Shown here: positions 18,101 to 25,465 of the stretch, in pieces
Numbering within the stretch: position 1 is the stretch's first letter
Layout of the letters: each line of letters opens with the position of its first letter
From: Brevundimonas alba
GTDB lineage: Bacteria; Pseudomonadota; Alphaproteobacteria; Caulobacterales; Caulobacteraceae
Direction of reading: 5' to 3'
Length of the DNA: 64,000 nucleotides
Assembly: GCF_011927945.1 (NCBI RefSeq)
Contig: NZ_JAATJM010000001.1
Coordinates: forward strand, 2,026,079 to 2,090,078
Made by a program: the position numbers and the translations under genes
The notes under the pieces: model-generated
The model's input: only the letters and a program-made list of their open reading frames with translations
Databases searched by the model: none
What the model was told of the DNA's origin: nothing

Positions 18101-18600
18101 CTCGATATTCCCTCGATCTGGAGGAGACCACAGGCCATGATTGGGGTCGCCTGAACTATTCCATCGGCGGCCTGTGGCTGCTTGAGCAGGAGTTCTTCAC
18201 CAACTCGGCGGATCCCACAGACGGCACTGAGTTCGCGAGTACCGCCGTAATCGGTGGCGGCCTGCCGAGGGTTCGCTTTAGTTCTTCGCTTACCTGGACC
18301 CCCACGGACACGCTGAACCTCAACTGGACCGCTGACTGGCAGAGCGCCCAAGACATCGTCAGTCCGCGTGATTTCATCAACGACGTGGACGCAAGGCCGG
18401 CTGATTCGTTAAACACTGGCAACTTCACGCGTCACGATTTCACTGTGAAGTGGCAGGCGCGAGACGACGTGTCGGTGCGGGTTGGGGTCGTCAACGCCTT
18501 CGATGCTGAACAAAGCCGATATCTGGCCGGTGCGCTGTACAGCAACTTCGACCCCTATGGCCGACGCTTCTTCATCGGACTGAACTATCGGCCCAACTAA
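15196..18600 (+). CDS. TonB-dependent outer-membrane receptor, 1134 aa
   Basis: I choose the ATG at 15196 for its AGGAGGGG ribosome-binding site; the open frame extends 30 codons further. The signal peptide (LLVGTIISGSVLAIAGAASA) is followed by a TonB-box-like IEEVIVTGSRI. The plug domain (NYLATLPVLSN, LRALGSNRTLTLVDGRRHVG, IPRLLIENIEIITGGASSVYGADAVSGVLNFLL) precedes a long 22-strand barrel ending FIGLNYRPN, with a terminal aromatic-rich strand. TonB/ExbBD-powered uptake of a large substrate (peptide, oligosaccharide or siderophore) is the family role; the substrate cannot be read here. It is encoded between a LytTR regulator and a LytS kinase, suggesting induction by that two-component system. 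A hairpin terminator follows. Confidence 0.93.
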   Translation: MNMRQSIRQRLLVGTIISGSVLAIAGAASAQTAAVAGTAPQAPLDQEAAQIEEVIVTGSRIRRDPTNAPTPLIQVNREQLLTTGQTSVINYLATLPVLSNSTIPSDTTGNLNTGGLSLPNLRALGSNRTLTLVDGRRHVGAAQGSLAVDIDAIPRLLIENIEIITGGASSVYGADAVSGVLNFLLRKDFDGLEVDANWGMVNQDGQANRRVSVLGGVNLLDDRLNIYAHGEYDRTDGVNVADIDWLMEGRVFGAAGTAVDADPTSARNDGEIDVVPFSHVRRLDRMPWGQTTLANAQRPSALNDPDVPLTNCTTVTSANCYSVDPTRTFVYDGPTARLANFGERIGNVGANRGHNIGGDGIPVHQFAGLSRTPATESQRFQVGANFAVSDTVKLTAEYKTITEDNFLASQPTFFDAFLNNDSRGAGEVNQLRSQTQFDLRLDNAFLPANVLAAINANMVTNYNNPTATTPGTPQTPVSRQWARHAAFGPDRTQTNQREIERFVIALEGSMSRLGFVDNVNWDLSYVYGEARNVNVERGVDSQRWALAADAVRDNAGVLGTPGAIVCRSRLIAASNPGRTAADGTGGLRDDFRIGRAGTVGDDLRDTVEGQRALSQCTPLNIFGAGNQSQAALDYIDAAITVSHTNEQEQLLGAVSGQLWDFWGAGEIGIALGAEHRREYAQGIGRSATTGDRWLLLNTGADFAGAEYQSDEIFGELSLPLFRDSWLGDYAELSGSYRFADYTTVGKTEVYGVNLVYRPIADIAFKTSFNSSIRVPDLSENFAPLTQTFFNMPVDPCATTNINAPFSANYTAEKRSNRIANCTALAAAQGRSFDFAGATATNTDDFNPNYGSGVGGVAGGNPFLKPEQSDSFTFSTVLEPRFIPNLTLVLDYYEIEITDAIASITAQQAANNCVDGSSLNSAACATIFRRDPTPGREFYIGAPAGDPFGGFIQGSVNFAAFTTRGLDFTARYSLDLEETTGHDWGRLNYSIGGLWLLEQEFFTNSADPTDGTEFASTAVIGGGLPRVRFSSSLTWTPTDTLNLNWTADWQSAQDIVSPRDFINDVDARPADSLNTGNFTRHDFTVKWQARDDVSVRVGVVNAFDAEQSRYLAGALYSNFDPYGRRFFIGLNYRPN

Positions 18601-18620
18601 GAGAGCGGGTGGCGTGCGGG

Positions 18621-18646
18621 AGGGCGGTTTCATACGGAACCGCCCT
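18621..18646 (+). terminator. Hairpin after TonB receptor
   Basis: AGGGCGGTT (18621-18629) pairs with AACCGCCCT (18638-18646) around an 8-nt loop. There is a T-run only 9 nt further on (18656-18660), so termination may be partial and allow read-through to the kinase gene. Confidence 0.6.
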
Positions 18647-18705
18647 CACCGGTGCTTTTTATCAGGCCCGCGCCGCCGGTGCAGGGCTCCAGACAAGGCG
18701 CCCAA

Positions 18706-18912
18706 ATGAAGTACCGAGCTACGATATCCGTGGAGTTCGAAGCGTTCGACCATTCAGAGTTGAGACAGTGCACGCGGAGTATTGCTGAGGACGTGAAGAC
18801 GCTTGAAGGGCGATTTGATGCCGTTCACTTGACTGTCAAGGAACGACGTCCCCGCCAAATGCCACGTGCAACGGCGCCGCAGCAAACTTGGGCGAGCAGG
18901 GGAGGGTGTTAA
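18706..18912 (+). CDS. Hypothetical small protein, 68 aa
   Basis: An ATG at 18706 begins MKYRATISVEFEAFDHSELRQ and ends at 18912. The first 45 residues look like an alternating strand-helix-strand (ATISVEFEAFD, SELRQCTRSIAEDVKTLEG, FDAVHLTVKER), an ACT- or ferredoxin-like small fold. The last 20 residues are low-complexity. It lies between the receptor and the LytS kinase in the same direction with no strong ribosome-binding site. No family is recognised. It may modulate the kinase, but this is speculation. Confidence 0.5.
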   Translation: MKYRATISVEFEAFDHSELRQCTRSIAEDVKTLEGRFDAVHLTVKERRPRQMPRATAPQQTWASRGGC

Positions 18913-18983
18913 CCCCAGCACGTCCAGCCTGCATTGGGCTGTGGACCCGGAGTTAGCAGTATTCATTGCCTGGAAAGGCCGGA

Positions 18984-20105
18984 ATGATGCCGAGCATGTT
19001 CGACAGCGACGCCGTTGAAGACCCCGCGAACGATCCCCGAACCCTCGATCGCGATGTCATACTCTTCGCCGCCGGCGTCTGGGCCGCAGAATTGCTGCAG
19101 TGGTTCCTGCGTTCACTCTCCAACGAAACGCTCGGTGGACCGAAGGAGATACTCGAAAAGGTCCTCTACAACACTGTGGCCTTCGGCCTTACCGCCGGCA
19201 TATGGGGAATTCTCAGATCCCGCGGCCCATTCAGCGGATGGCGGTTCATCCGGGTTTCTTCGCCGCTGATCCTGCTGGCCTCGGCGCTCAACACCGTTTT
19301 GGCGTGGGCGATCTATTATATGTACACGCCGGTTGCTGAACCGCTGTTTCCGCTAACGTTTGAATGGATCCGGCTGGCTCCGCAGCCGCTGTCTTACCTT
19401 TGGGTGTTTCTTACCTGGGCATGTCTGGTCGCCACGCTTGTGGGATCCGCCGAGATGCGGACGCGCGAACGTGCGCTAGCCGAGAGCGAGTACCAAGTGC
19501 AGCAAGCCCGGCTTCACGCGCTCCGCTATCAGATTCACCCGCATCTGGTTTTCAACAGCCTCAACGCAATTCTCGCTCTGATGGGCAAGGGCGACCAGGT
19601 GTCGGCCCGGCGTGCGCTTGAGCTCCTTTCTGACTACCTGCGCAACGCGCTGGCATCGTCGTCAGCGAGTCTGGTTACTCTCGATCGCGAATTCGGAATG
19701 CAGAAGCTCTATCTCGACATCGAGGCCATTCGTTTTGCGGATCGGCTGCGCATTGTGTTCTCGGTCGATCCCGACGCGCGAGCGGCCCTCGTCCCCAGCA
19801 TCATTCTCCAGCCTTTGGTCGAAAACGCAGTCAAGCATGGCCTTGCCCTGTCGATAGAGGGCGCGACGATCGAGATCGGGGCCCGTCGCATGGGAGATCG
19901 TTTGTCACTCTGGGTTCAGGACGACGGCATGTCGGCGAGCGATCGCATCCCCGAAGGATTTGGAATTGGGCTCGGCAATGTTCGATCACGTCTGCAAACG
20001 CATTATGGTGACGATGCATCCCTGACCGCAGGCCCGTCAGGAGGGGGCTGGCGCTCTGAAATCGTCATGCCGTTCGAGGTTGAAGTCTCAGCGGCAAACG
20101 ACTAG
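18984..20105 (+). CDS. LytS/YehU-type sensor histidine kinase, 373 aa
   Basis: I start at ATG 18984 because of the upstream GGAAAGG; a TTG at 18966 is less likely. There are four predicted membrane segments in residues ~25-155, then a coiled linker and the His_kinase (PF06580-type) motif LRYQIHPHLVFNSLNAILAL, with phospho-acceptor His187. The HATPase follows, with the N-box LQPLVENAVKHG (Asn281) and the G-box GFGIGLGNVRSRL. Family knowledge: these kinases pair with LytTR regulators, here the gene at 14044, with a TonB receptor lying between them. The 3' end overlaps the 3' end of the converging regulator gene by 4 nt. The sensed signal is unknown, as there is no periplasmic domain of note. 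Confidence 0.92.
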   Translation: MMPSMFDSDAVEDPANDPRTLDRDVILFAAGVWAAELLQWFLRSLSNETLGGPKEILEKVLYNTVAFGLTAGIWGILRSRGPFSGWRFIRVSSPLILLASALNTVLAWAIYYMYTPVAEPLFPLTFEWIRLAPQPLSYLWVFLTWACLVATLVGSAEMRTRERALAESEYQVQQARLHALRYQIHPHLVFNSLNAILALMGKGDQVSARRALELLSDYLRNALASSSASLVTLDREFGMQKLYLDIEAIRFADRLRIVFSVDPDARAALVPSIILQPLVENAVKHGLALSIEGATIEIGARRMGDRLSLWVQDDGMSASDRIPEGFGIGLGNVRSRLQTHYGDDASLTAGPSGGGWRSEIVMPFEVEVSAAND

Positions 20106-20881
20106 GCGCGTATCGCCGCGGCCGTCCCTGAAGCATGTGCGGCCGACGACCCAATACGTTTCAGCTGGGCGTTGAAAGTGTAGCCTTGACCCCAAATGTT
20201 GCGGATGGGGAGATCTTGGCCGCTGTTCCTGCGGAACTTTCGGCGCAGACGACTCACCGAGACCCGCAGATTGTTCGCCTCTGTGCTGTCCATGTTCATA
20301 GCGAGGACGCCAGCCGGATTGGTCAAACTGTCGATCAACTGAATGTCGCCGCGGGATAGTCCGCAAACCGCGCCCGCGGGCGACCTTAGTAGACGGCTGA
20401 CGACATTCAGGACCCAAGGTTCGCCGGCCTCGCTGCCGTTGTCATTGGCCAGTAAGCCCGTCGACCGTTGAGCGCCGCGACGTAGTAACCGCTTTGCCCG
20501 CGCCAAGACCTCTCGAGGATCGACGGGATGCTGGAGGAAGTCATCGGCGCCCAACTCAAGGGCGACGATACGGTCCACCACGTCTCCCTCTTCCAGCAGT
20601 ACGATCAAGTAGGGCGACGCCTGTCGGCCGATCTTCTGGATGAGCAGCGAAAGACCGGAATCCAGAACCTTGGCCGTCAGGATCAGAACATCGGGCTCTG
20701 GTGATCGGGTATCATCCACTGCTCCGCCCGTTGGATGCCAATCGTTGACGACCGCGCCTCGGCCCTCCAGAGCCAGCCGAAGCGCTGCGTCATTGCTGTT
20801 GGATCTGAGCGAAGAGAGTCCGATCGAAATCGACCGCTCATCCAACGTGGGGACTTGGAGAAGGCTGCTGTACATCGGCAT
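20102..20881 (-). CDS. OmpR/PhoB-like winged-helix protein with degenerate receiver, 259 aa
   Basis: Residues ~15-130 resemble a receiver by fold (PEPDVLILTAKVLDSGLSLL, PYLIVLLEEGDVVDRIVALELGADDFLQHPVDPREVLARAKRLLRR). However, the phospho-acceptor Asp is replaced (ILTAK, Thr69 region), and the conserved Lys of the K-P motif is His (LQHPVD). The C-terminal half is a clear Trans_reg_C winged helix (LSRGDIQLIDSLTNPAGVLAM ... NNLRVSVSRLRRKFRR ... IRNIWGQGYTF). I infer a phosphorylation-independent regulator. It is divergent from the second TonB receptor and convergent with the LytS kinase, so it may control the receptor. Confidence 0.85.
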   Translation of the reverse strand: MPMYSSLLQVPTLDERSISIGLSSLRSNSNDAALRLALEGRGAVVNDWHPTGGAVDDTRSPEPDVLILTAKVLDSGLSLLIQKIGRQASPYLIVLLEEGDVVDRIVALELGADDFLQHPVDPREVLARAKRLLRRGAQRSTGLLANDNGSEAGEPWVLNVVSRLLRSPAGAVCGLSRGDIQLIDSLTNPAGVLAMNMDSTEANNLRVSVSRLRRKFRRNSGQDLPIRNIWGQGYTFNAQLKRIGSSAAHASGTAAAIRA

Positions 20882-21256
20882 TGACCCTTGGGTCCGAGCT
20901 GATCACGGACTGAGTTGCGTTGGTAAGCAAGCTAGCCGTGCGGCAAGAAACCGGTCGCAGTCAGGAGGCGGTTTCGCGAACTGCTCGCCTGTTCGTCGCA
21001 TCTCGATCGCGATTGGGCGGGTCGCTTCGGTGTGTCGGTCGCGCGCCAGTTCGCCAAAGAAGCATCGTCGACCGGGTCTTTCCAGGAGATGAGCGCGAAA
21101 GTGATTTGCTGGACACCCTGTGGTTCGTGCTGCGCCGTAGAACAGCACAGCCGCGACGAACGTCAGAGATTTGTGGTGAATGCGTGAAATGGCGCGCTCG
21201 AACGCAGGGTGAGGACCGAGGATGGGAGGACCAATCAGTTAACGCCGGGGGTATCC
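20882..21256. other. Divergent intergenic region between wHTH regulator and TonB receptor
   Basis: These 375 bp hold no convincing gene; overlapping small frames are arginine/alanine-rich shadows. It must carry the promoters of both flanking genes, but I recognise no specific motif. Confidence 0.4.
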
Positions 21257-24200
21257 ATGCGAACCACGTCCATTCGAAAGCTGCTGTTCTCCACCACGAT
21301 GCTCGGCGGCGCCGCTGTGCTTGCGTTCGCAGCGCCAGCGGTGGCGCAGACCGCCCCTCCTTCGCAGGACGCGCAGCTGGACGAAGTCATCGTCACCGGC
21401 TCCCGCATACCGCAGCGTAATCTGGTCACGACGAGCCCGGTCACACAGGTCACCGGTGAAGACATCGATGTCGCAGGCGTGACCAGAGTTGAAGACCTGG
21501 TCAACCAACTGCCGCAGGCGTTTGCCGCACAGAACTCGACCGTTTCAAACGGCGCTTCAGGTACGGCGACGGTCGCTCTTCGCAACCTTGGTTCGTCACG
21601 TACGCTGGTTCTGATTGACGGGCGTCGGATGGGCTACGGCTCTCCGCTCGATGACGCTGCGGATCTGAACCAGATTCCGGAGCAATTGGTCGAGCGCGTC
21701 GAGGTCCTGACCGGCGGCGCCTCCGCGGTCTACGGTTCGGACGCCCTCGCGGGGGTCGTGAACTTCATCATGAAGAAGAACTTCGAAGGCCTGCAGCTGG
21801 ATGCCCAGTATGGCTTCTACCAGCACGACAATAACTATGACGGGCCTGGTAACCTGCGCGCCGAGATTGAACGTCGAGGGACGACAAATCCGAGCCAGTT
21901 TGTTCTTCCCGCGGACGACGTCTCGGATGGTGAAAGCCGGTCCATCAACCTGATCATGGGCGTTGCCCTGCCTGACGGCAAAGGCGACCTGACCGCTTAC
22001 GCCGGATACCGGAACAACAATCCGGTTCTGCAACGGGACCGGGACTACTCGGCCTGTACGATCGATGAGCCGGCCGACGCCACGCCCGAGACATTTTCTT
22101 GCGGCGGCTCCGGAACCTCCTTCCCTGGGCGTTTCACAGATTTTGGTGGAAACAATAACGGCAACGACGGACCGGATGAGATTCCCGGCACCGCCGATGA
22201 CGTTCCCGATACGAATCCGCTGCCGTCCTTTAACTTCACGTTGGGGCAGGGACGGTCGTTCACCAATTTCAACTCTAGCATTAACAACTACAACTTCGGA
22301 CCGCTAAACTATTATCAACGGCCTGATGAGCGTTATACGTTCGGTGCGTTCGGCAGATACGAGATCAATGATCGTGCGGAGGTGTTCGCGCAGCTGATGT
22401 TCTCGGACTATAGTTCGGTCGCGCAGATCGCGCCGTCAGGTAACTTCTTCAACACGCCGACGATCAACTGTGACAACCCGCTGCTTTCCCCAGCTCAAGC
22501 GGCCGCGATCGGATGCGGCGCTGCGGCGCTGGCCGCCTCGACCACTATCAATCCGGACACCGGTCAACCCTATCTGGCGGACCCCAATTTCGTTCCGCTC
22601 AATATCGGGCGGCGCAACGTCGAGGGCGGAGGCCGGCAGGACAACCTGAACTACACCTCGTATCGCGGGGTCGTCGGCGTCCGTGGCGAAATCGCTCCAG
22701 GTTGGAAATACGATGTCGCCGCGCAGTATTCGCGAGTCATCCTGAGCCGCGTGTTTTCTAACGATTTTTCGGTCACGCGCCTCGGCAGAGCGCTCGACGT
22801 TGTGAACGTCGGCGGTACGCCGACTTGCCGTTCAGTCGTCAACGGTACTGATCCGAGCTGTGTGCCGTACGATGTATTCACCGCGAATGGTGTGACCCAG
22901 GCGGCGCTCGATTACCTACAGATTCCCCTCATCCAGACGGGGGAAACGACCCAGCAGGTTGTGACCGCCGCAGTCACGGGCGACACTGGCTGGTCGATGC
23001 CGGCGGCGTCCCGCTCGGTACAGGTAGCGTTTGGAGCCGAGTACCGCAGAGACTCCCTGTCTACTGTAACAGACGCTGCGTTCCAATCTGGAGACGGTGC
23101 AGGCCAAGGCGGGCCGACCATCGGACTGGAGGGCGAAACCGACGTGGCGGAAGTCTTCGGGGAGTTTCAGATCCCGATCGCGGACGACCAGCCTTGGGCC
23201 TATTCGGCTTCCATTGATGGCGCCTATCGGCGGTCTGAGTACGAAGACTTCGGGACCAACACCTACAAGCTCGGCGCCGACTACGCTCCGGTCGAGGATA
23301 TCCGCTTCCGGGCCAGCTATTCGCGGGCCGTGCGGGCACCCAACGCACTGGAGCTGTTCACAGCGCCTGGTTTTGGGCTCTTCAGCGCCGACCGGGACCC
23401 GTGCGATGCGACGACGGGAACCGTCGTGGCCTCCTGCATCGGGAACAATCCTTGGCAGGTCACCACAGCCCAATCCCAAGGCGGTGGGCTGCACAGCGGA
23501 GCGGGCCAATACAACCGCCGAGGGGCGGGTACGACGGATCTGGTTCCGGAAGAAAGTGAGACAATCACGTACGGTGTCGTCTGGTCGCCTTCATTCCTGA
23601 GCGGTTTCGATCTCTCGCTCGACTATTTCGACATCGTCGTCGAGAACGCGATCCAGGCCTTCAACCCACAGAACACGCTCGACGATTGCTATCTCCAAGG
23701 AATTGCGACGGCCTGCTCGCGCATCGAGCGGAACACTTCGAATGGTTCCCTTTGGAATGGCGATGGTGTGGTCGACGATCCGAATACGAACATCGGCAGC
23801 TTTGGGACGGCGGGGATCGACGTTAACGCCAGCTACCGCTTCGACCTTGCAGACATCGGTCTGGGAGCACACGGAAGCGCGGCGCTGAACTTCGTCGGCA
23901 CTTACCTGTCGGAACTGGTGACGGACAACGGCGGCATCGCACCCAACTCAGCGTACGACTGTGTCGGTTACTACGGCAACCAGTGCGGCACGCCCAATTC
24001 GGAATGGCGGCACCGAGCCCGTCTGACTTGGTCAACGCCTTGGGACATGGACTTGTCTGGGACCTGGCGCCACTACGGCGAAGTCGAGCTCGCAGTGCTG
24101 GAGGCTGACGGCACTCTGGATAATGGCGGCGCCCGCATCGACCGCTACTTCGACGCTGAAAACTACCTCGACCTCGCGGCGACGTGGCAGGTTCGAGAGA

Positions 24201-24352
24201 CAGTGACGGTTCGGGCGGGGGTGAATAATATTCTCGATAACGATCCGCCGCTTTCCTACAGTGTTGGTAACACCGGCAACGGCAACACCTTCCCCCAGAC
24301 CTACGACGCGATGGGGCGCTACGTCTTCTTCGGCATCACTGCCAACTTCTGA
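21257..24352 (+). CDS. TonB-dependent outer-membrane receptor, 1031 aa
   Basis: The start ATG at 21257 gives MRTTSIRKLLFSTTMLGGAAVLAFAAPAVAQ, a good signal peptide; the frame extends 16 codons upstream. The TonB-box region LDEVIVTGSRIP is followed by a plug with RVEDLVNQLPQAFAAQNS, LRNLGSSRTLVLIDGRRMGYG and EQLVERVEVLTGGASAVYGSDALAGVVNFIM. The barrel ends MGRYVFFGITANF with terminal Phe. It closely resembles the receptor at 15196 in plug motifs, so the two are likely paralogues with different substrates. The divergent wHTH regulator gene is the obvious candidate controller. A strong terminator follows. Confidence 0.93.
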   Translation: MRTTSIRKLLFSTTMLGGAAVLAFAAPAVAQTAPPSQDAQLDEVIVTGSRIPQRNLVTTSPVTQVTGEDIDVAGVTRVEDLVNQLPQAFAAQNSTVSNGASGTATVALRNLGSSRTLVLIDGRRMGYGSPLDDAADLNQIPEQLVERVEVLTGGASAVYGSDALAGVVNFIMKKNFEGLQLDAQYGFYQHDNNYDGPGNLRAEIERRGTTNPSQFVLPADDVSDGESRSINLIMGVALPDGKGDLTAYAGYRNNNPVLQRDRDYSACTIDEPADATPETFSCGGSGTSFPGRFTDFGGNNNGNDGPDEIPGTADDVPDTNPLPSFNFTLGQGRSFTNFNSSINNYNFGPLNYYQRPDERYTFGAFGRYEINDRAEVFAQLMFSDYSSVAQIAPSGNFFNTPTINCDNPLLSPAQAAAIGCGAAALAASTTINPDTGQPYLADPNFVPLNIGRRNVEGGGRQDNLNYTSYRGVVGVRGEIAPGWKYDVAAQYSRVILSRVFSNDFSVTRLGRALDVVNVGGTPTCRSVVNGTDPSCVPYDVFTANGVTQAALDYLQIPLIQTGETTQQVVTAAVTGDTGWSMPAASRSVQVAFGAEYRRDSLSTVTDAAFQSGDGAGQGGPTIGLEGETDVAEVFGEFQIPIADDQPWAYSASIDGAYRRSEYEDFGTNTYKLGADYAPVEDIRFRASYSRAVRAPNALELFTAPGFGLFSADRDPCDATTGTVVASCIGNNPWQVTTAQSQGGGLHSGAGQYNRRGAGTTDLVPEESETITYGVVWSPSFLSGFDLSLDYFDIVVENAIQAFNPQNTLDDCYLQGIATACSRIERNTSNGSLWNGDGVVDDPNTNIGSFGTAGIDVNASYRFDLADIGLGAHGSAALNFVGTYLSELVTDNGGIAPNSAYDCVGYYGNQCGTPNSEWRHRARLTWSTPWDMDLSGTWRHYGEVELAVLEADGTLDNGGARIDRYFDAENYLDLAATWQVRETVTVRAGVNNILDNDPPLSYSVGNTGNGNTFPQTYDAMGRYVFFGITANF

Positions 24353-24373
24353 CGCCCGGCGAGTTGAACAGTG

Positions 24374-24409
24374 AACCGCCGCCGGCTTTGCGCCGGCGGC
24401 GGTTTTGTT
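24374..24409 (+). terminator. Strong Rho-independent terminator
   Basis: A 12-bp perfect stem (24374-24385 with 24393-24404) has a 7-nt loop CTTTGCG and runs into TTTTGTTG. It lies 21 bp after the TonB receptor stop. Confidence 0.92.
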
Positions 24410-24801
24410 GTGCCGGCAGCGGTGTGGCGTGAGGGTAGGCACGGCCGTTGTCGGCGCGGCTCGGCTCGTGCCCGTTTCACCGCTCGCTATGGGCCGCCTC
24501 AGCGGAACCTACCGCTCGGTTTCGCCGATCCTCTGCCCCATGAACTGGGTAGGCGACACAGGCCCCGGGCAGGGTAGATCAGGACGCCAGTCGTGCTTTT
24601 GAGAGCGACGCAGCGGGCGAAGGCAGTCGCCTGTCCTCAAGGTCGCCATGGGACCAGCGCCAACTTGCGGCAGGACAATGTCTTGCATGCTCTGTCTTGT
24701 TTGGTTCGCCATCGGTCCCGGCTGCTGTGCGCTGGCCATGCCGCCGTATCAGTCCTGCCGAGCCTGCCGTCTCTGTGGCGCTGTGCGCTCGCCTTTGCCG
24801 A
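24410..24801. other. Intergenic stretch without supported gene
   Basis: Several short frames exist on both strands, but none has a ribosome-binding site, a hydrophobic segment or a family-like pattern. I see nothing definite here. Confidence 0.4.
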
Positions 24802-25137
24802 CTACCCCTCATGAACACGCAGCAGACCGGCGCATATCAGAGCGATGATGAAGACAGACACCACGACGATGAAACCAAGCTTTGGCTCCAGTACGTTCGT
24901 GTCTGGCATGGTGCTATTTCCGCGGTTGTGAATGCCCCCTGGCCCCGAGTGAGTGCTGCTCTGACCGTTTCCGCCAACGTCACCGGATGGAAGAGTCTCG
25001 GCCTGGAGGCGGACGCTCCGGAGGGACGCACGCACCTCCAGCCAGAACGCGAGTGAAATCGCCGCAAGAGCGATCAGCGCAGCAGCGGTCAGGCTATTTG
25101 TCGGGGCGATGCAGTCATGGCTGTACGGCCGATACAT
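24802..25137 (-). CDS. Hypothetical small membrane protein, 111 aa
   Basis: From the ATG at 25137 (MYRPYSHDCIAP) the protein has two hydrophobic helices: LTAAALIALAAISLAFWLEV near the N-terminus and LGFIVVVSVFIIALICAGLL at the C-terminus. They are joined by a polar linker of about 45 residues. No strong ribosome-binding site is seen, and an upstream start at 25266 is possible. Alternatively, only the last 35 codons (from MPDTNVLEPKLG) are a small membrane protein. Not recognised; uncertain. Confidence 0.4.
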   Translation of the reverse strand: MYRPYSHDCIAPTNSLTAAALIALAAISLAFWLEVRASLRSVRLQAETLPSGDVGGNGQSSTHSGPGGIHNRGNSTMPDTNVLEPKLGFIVVVSVFIIALICAGLLRVHEG

Positions 25138-25465
25138 ATCGGGGCCGGATAGAAGGCGATCGAACAGGCTCAGCAGGGAGTCAGGTGGCCAAACGGCGGA
25201 GGACACCCGTTCGGGGGCAGTAACCGCTCTGCCGCACGAGGCTGAATGCATCAGAGGAATTCGCAAGCGACGGCGCCTGGCAGGTTGAGCTGAAGGCTAA
25301 TCAGCTACCAAAGGCCGCGAGCCGTCGCTGGCGTCATGCGGCGAACAGAGGCGCGATGCGATCAAGCGCTATCCGGTGGCGACGAGAAGCGCGTGCTCTC
25401 GCCATCCTTGCCGGAGTGGCCACCGCGCCGCCGCTGTCGCATCCCATTTTAAGAGGCTATCCCAC

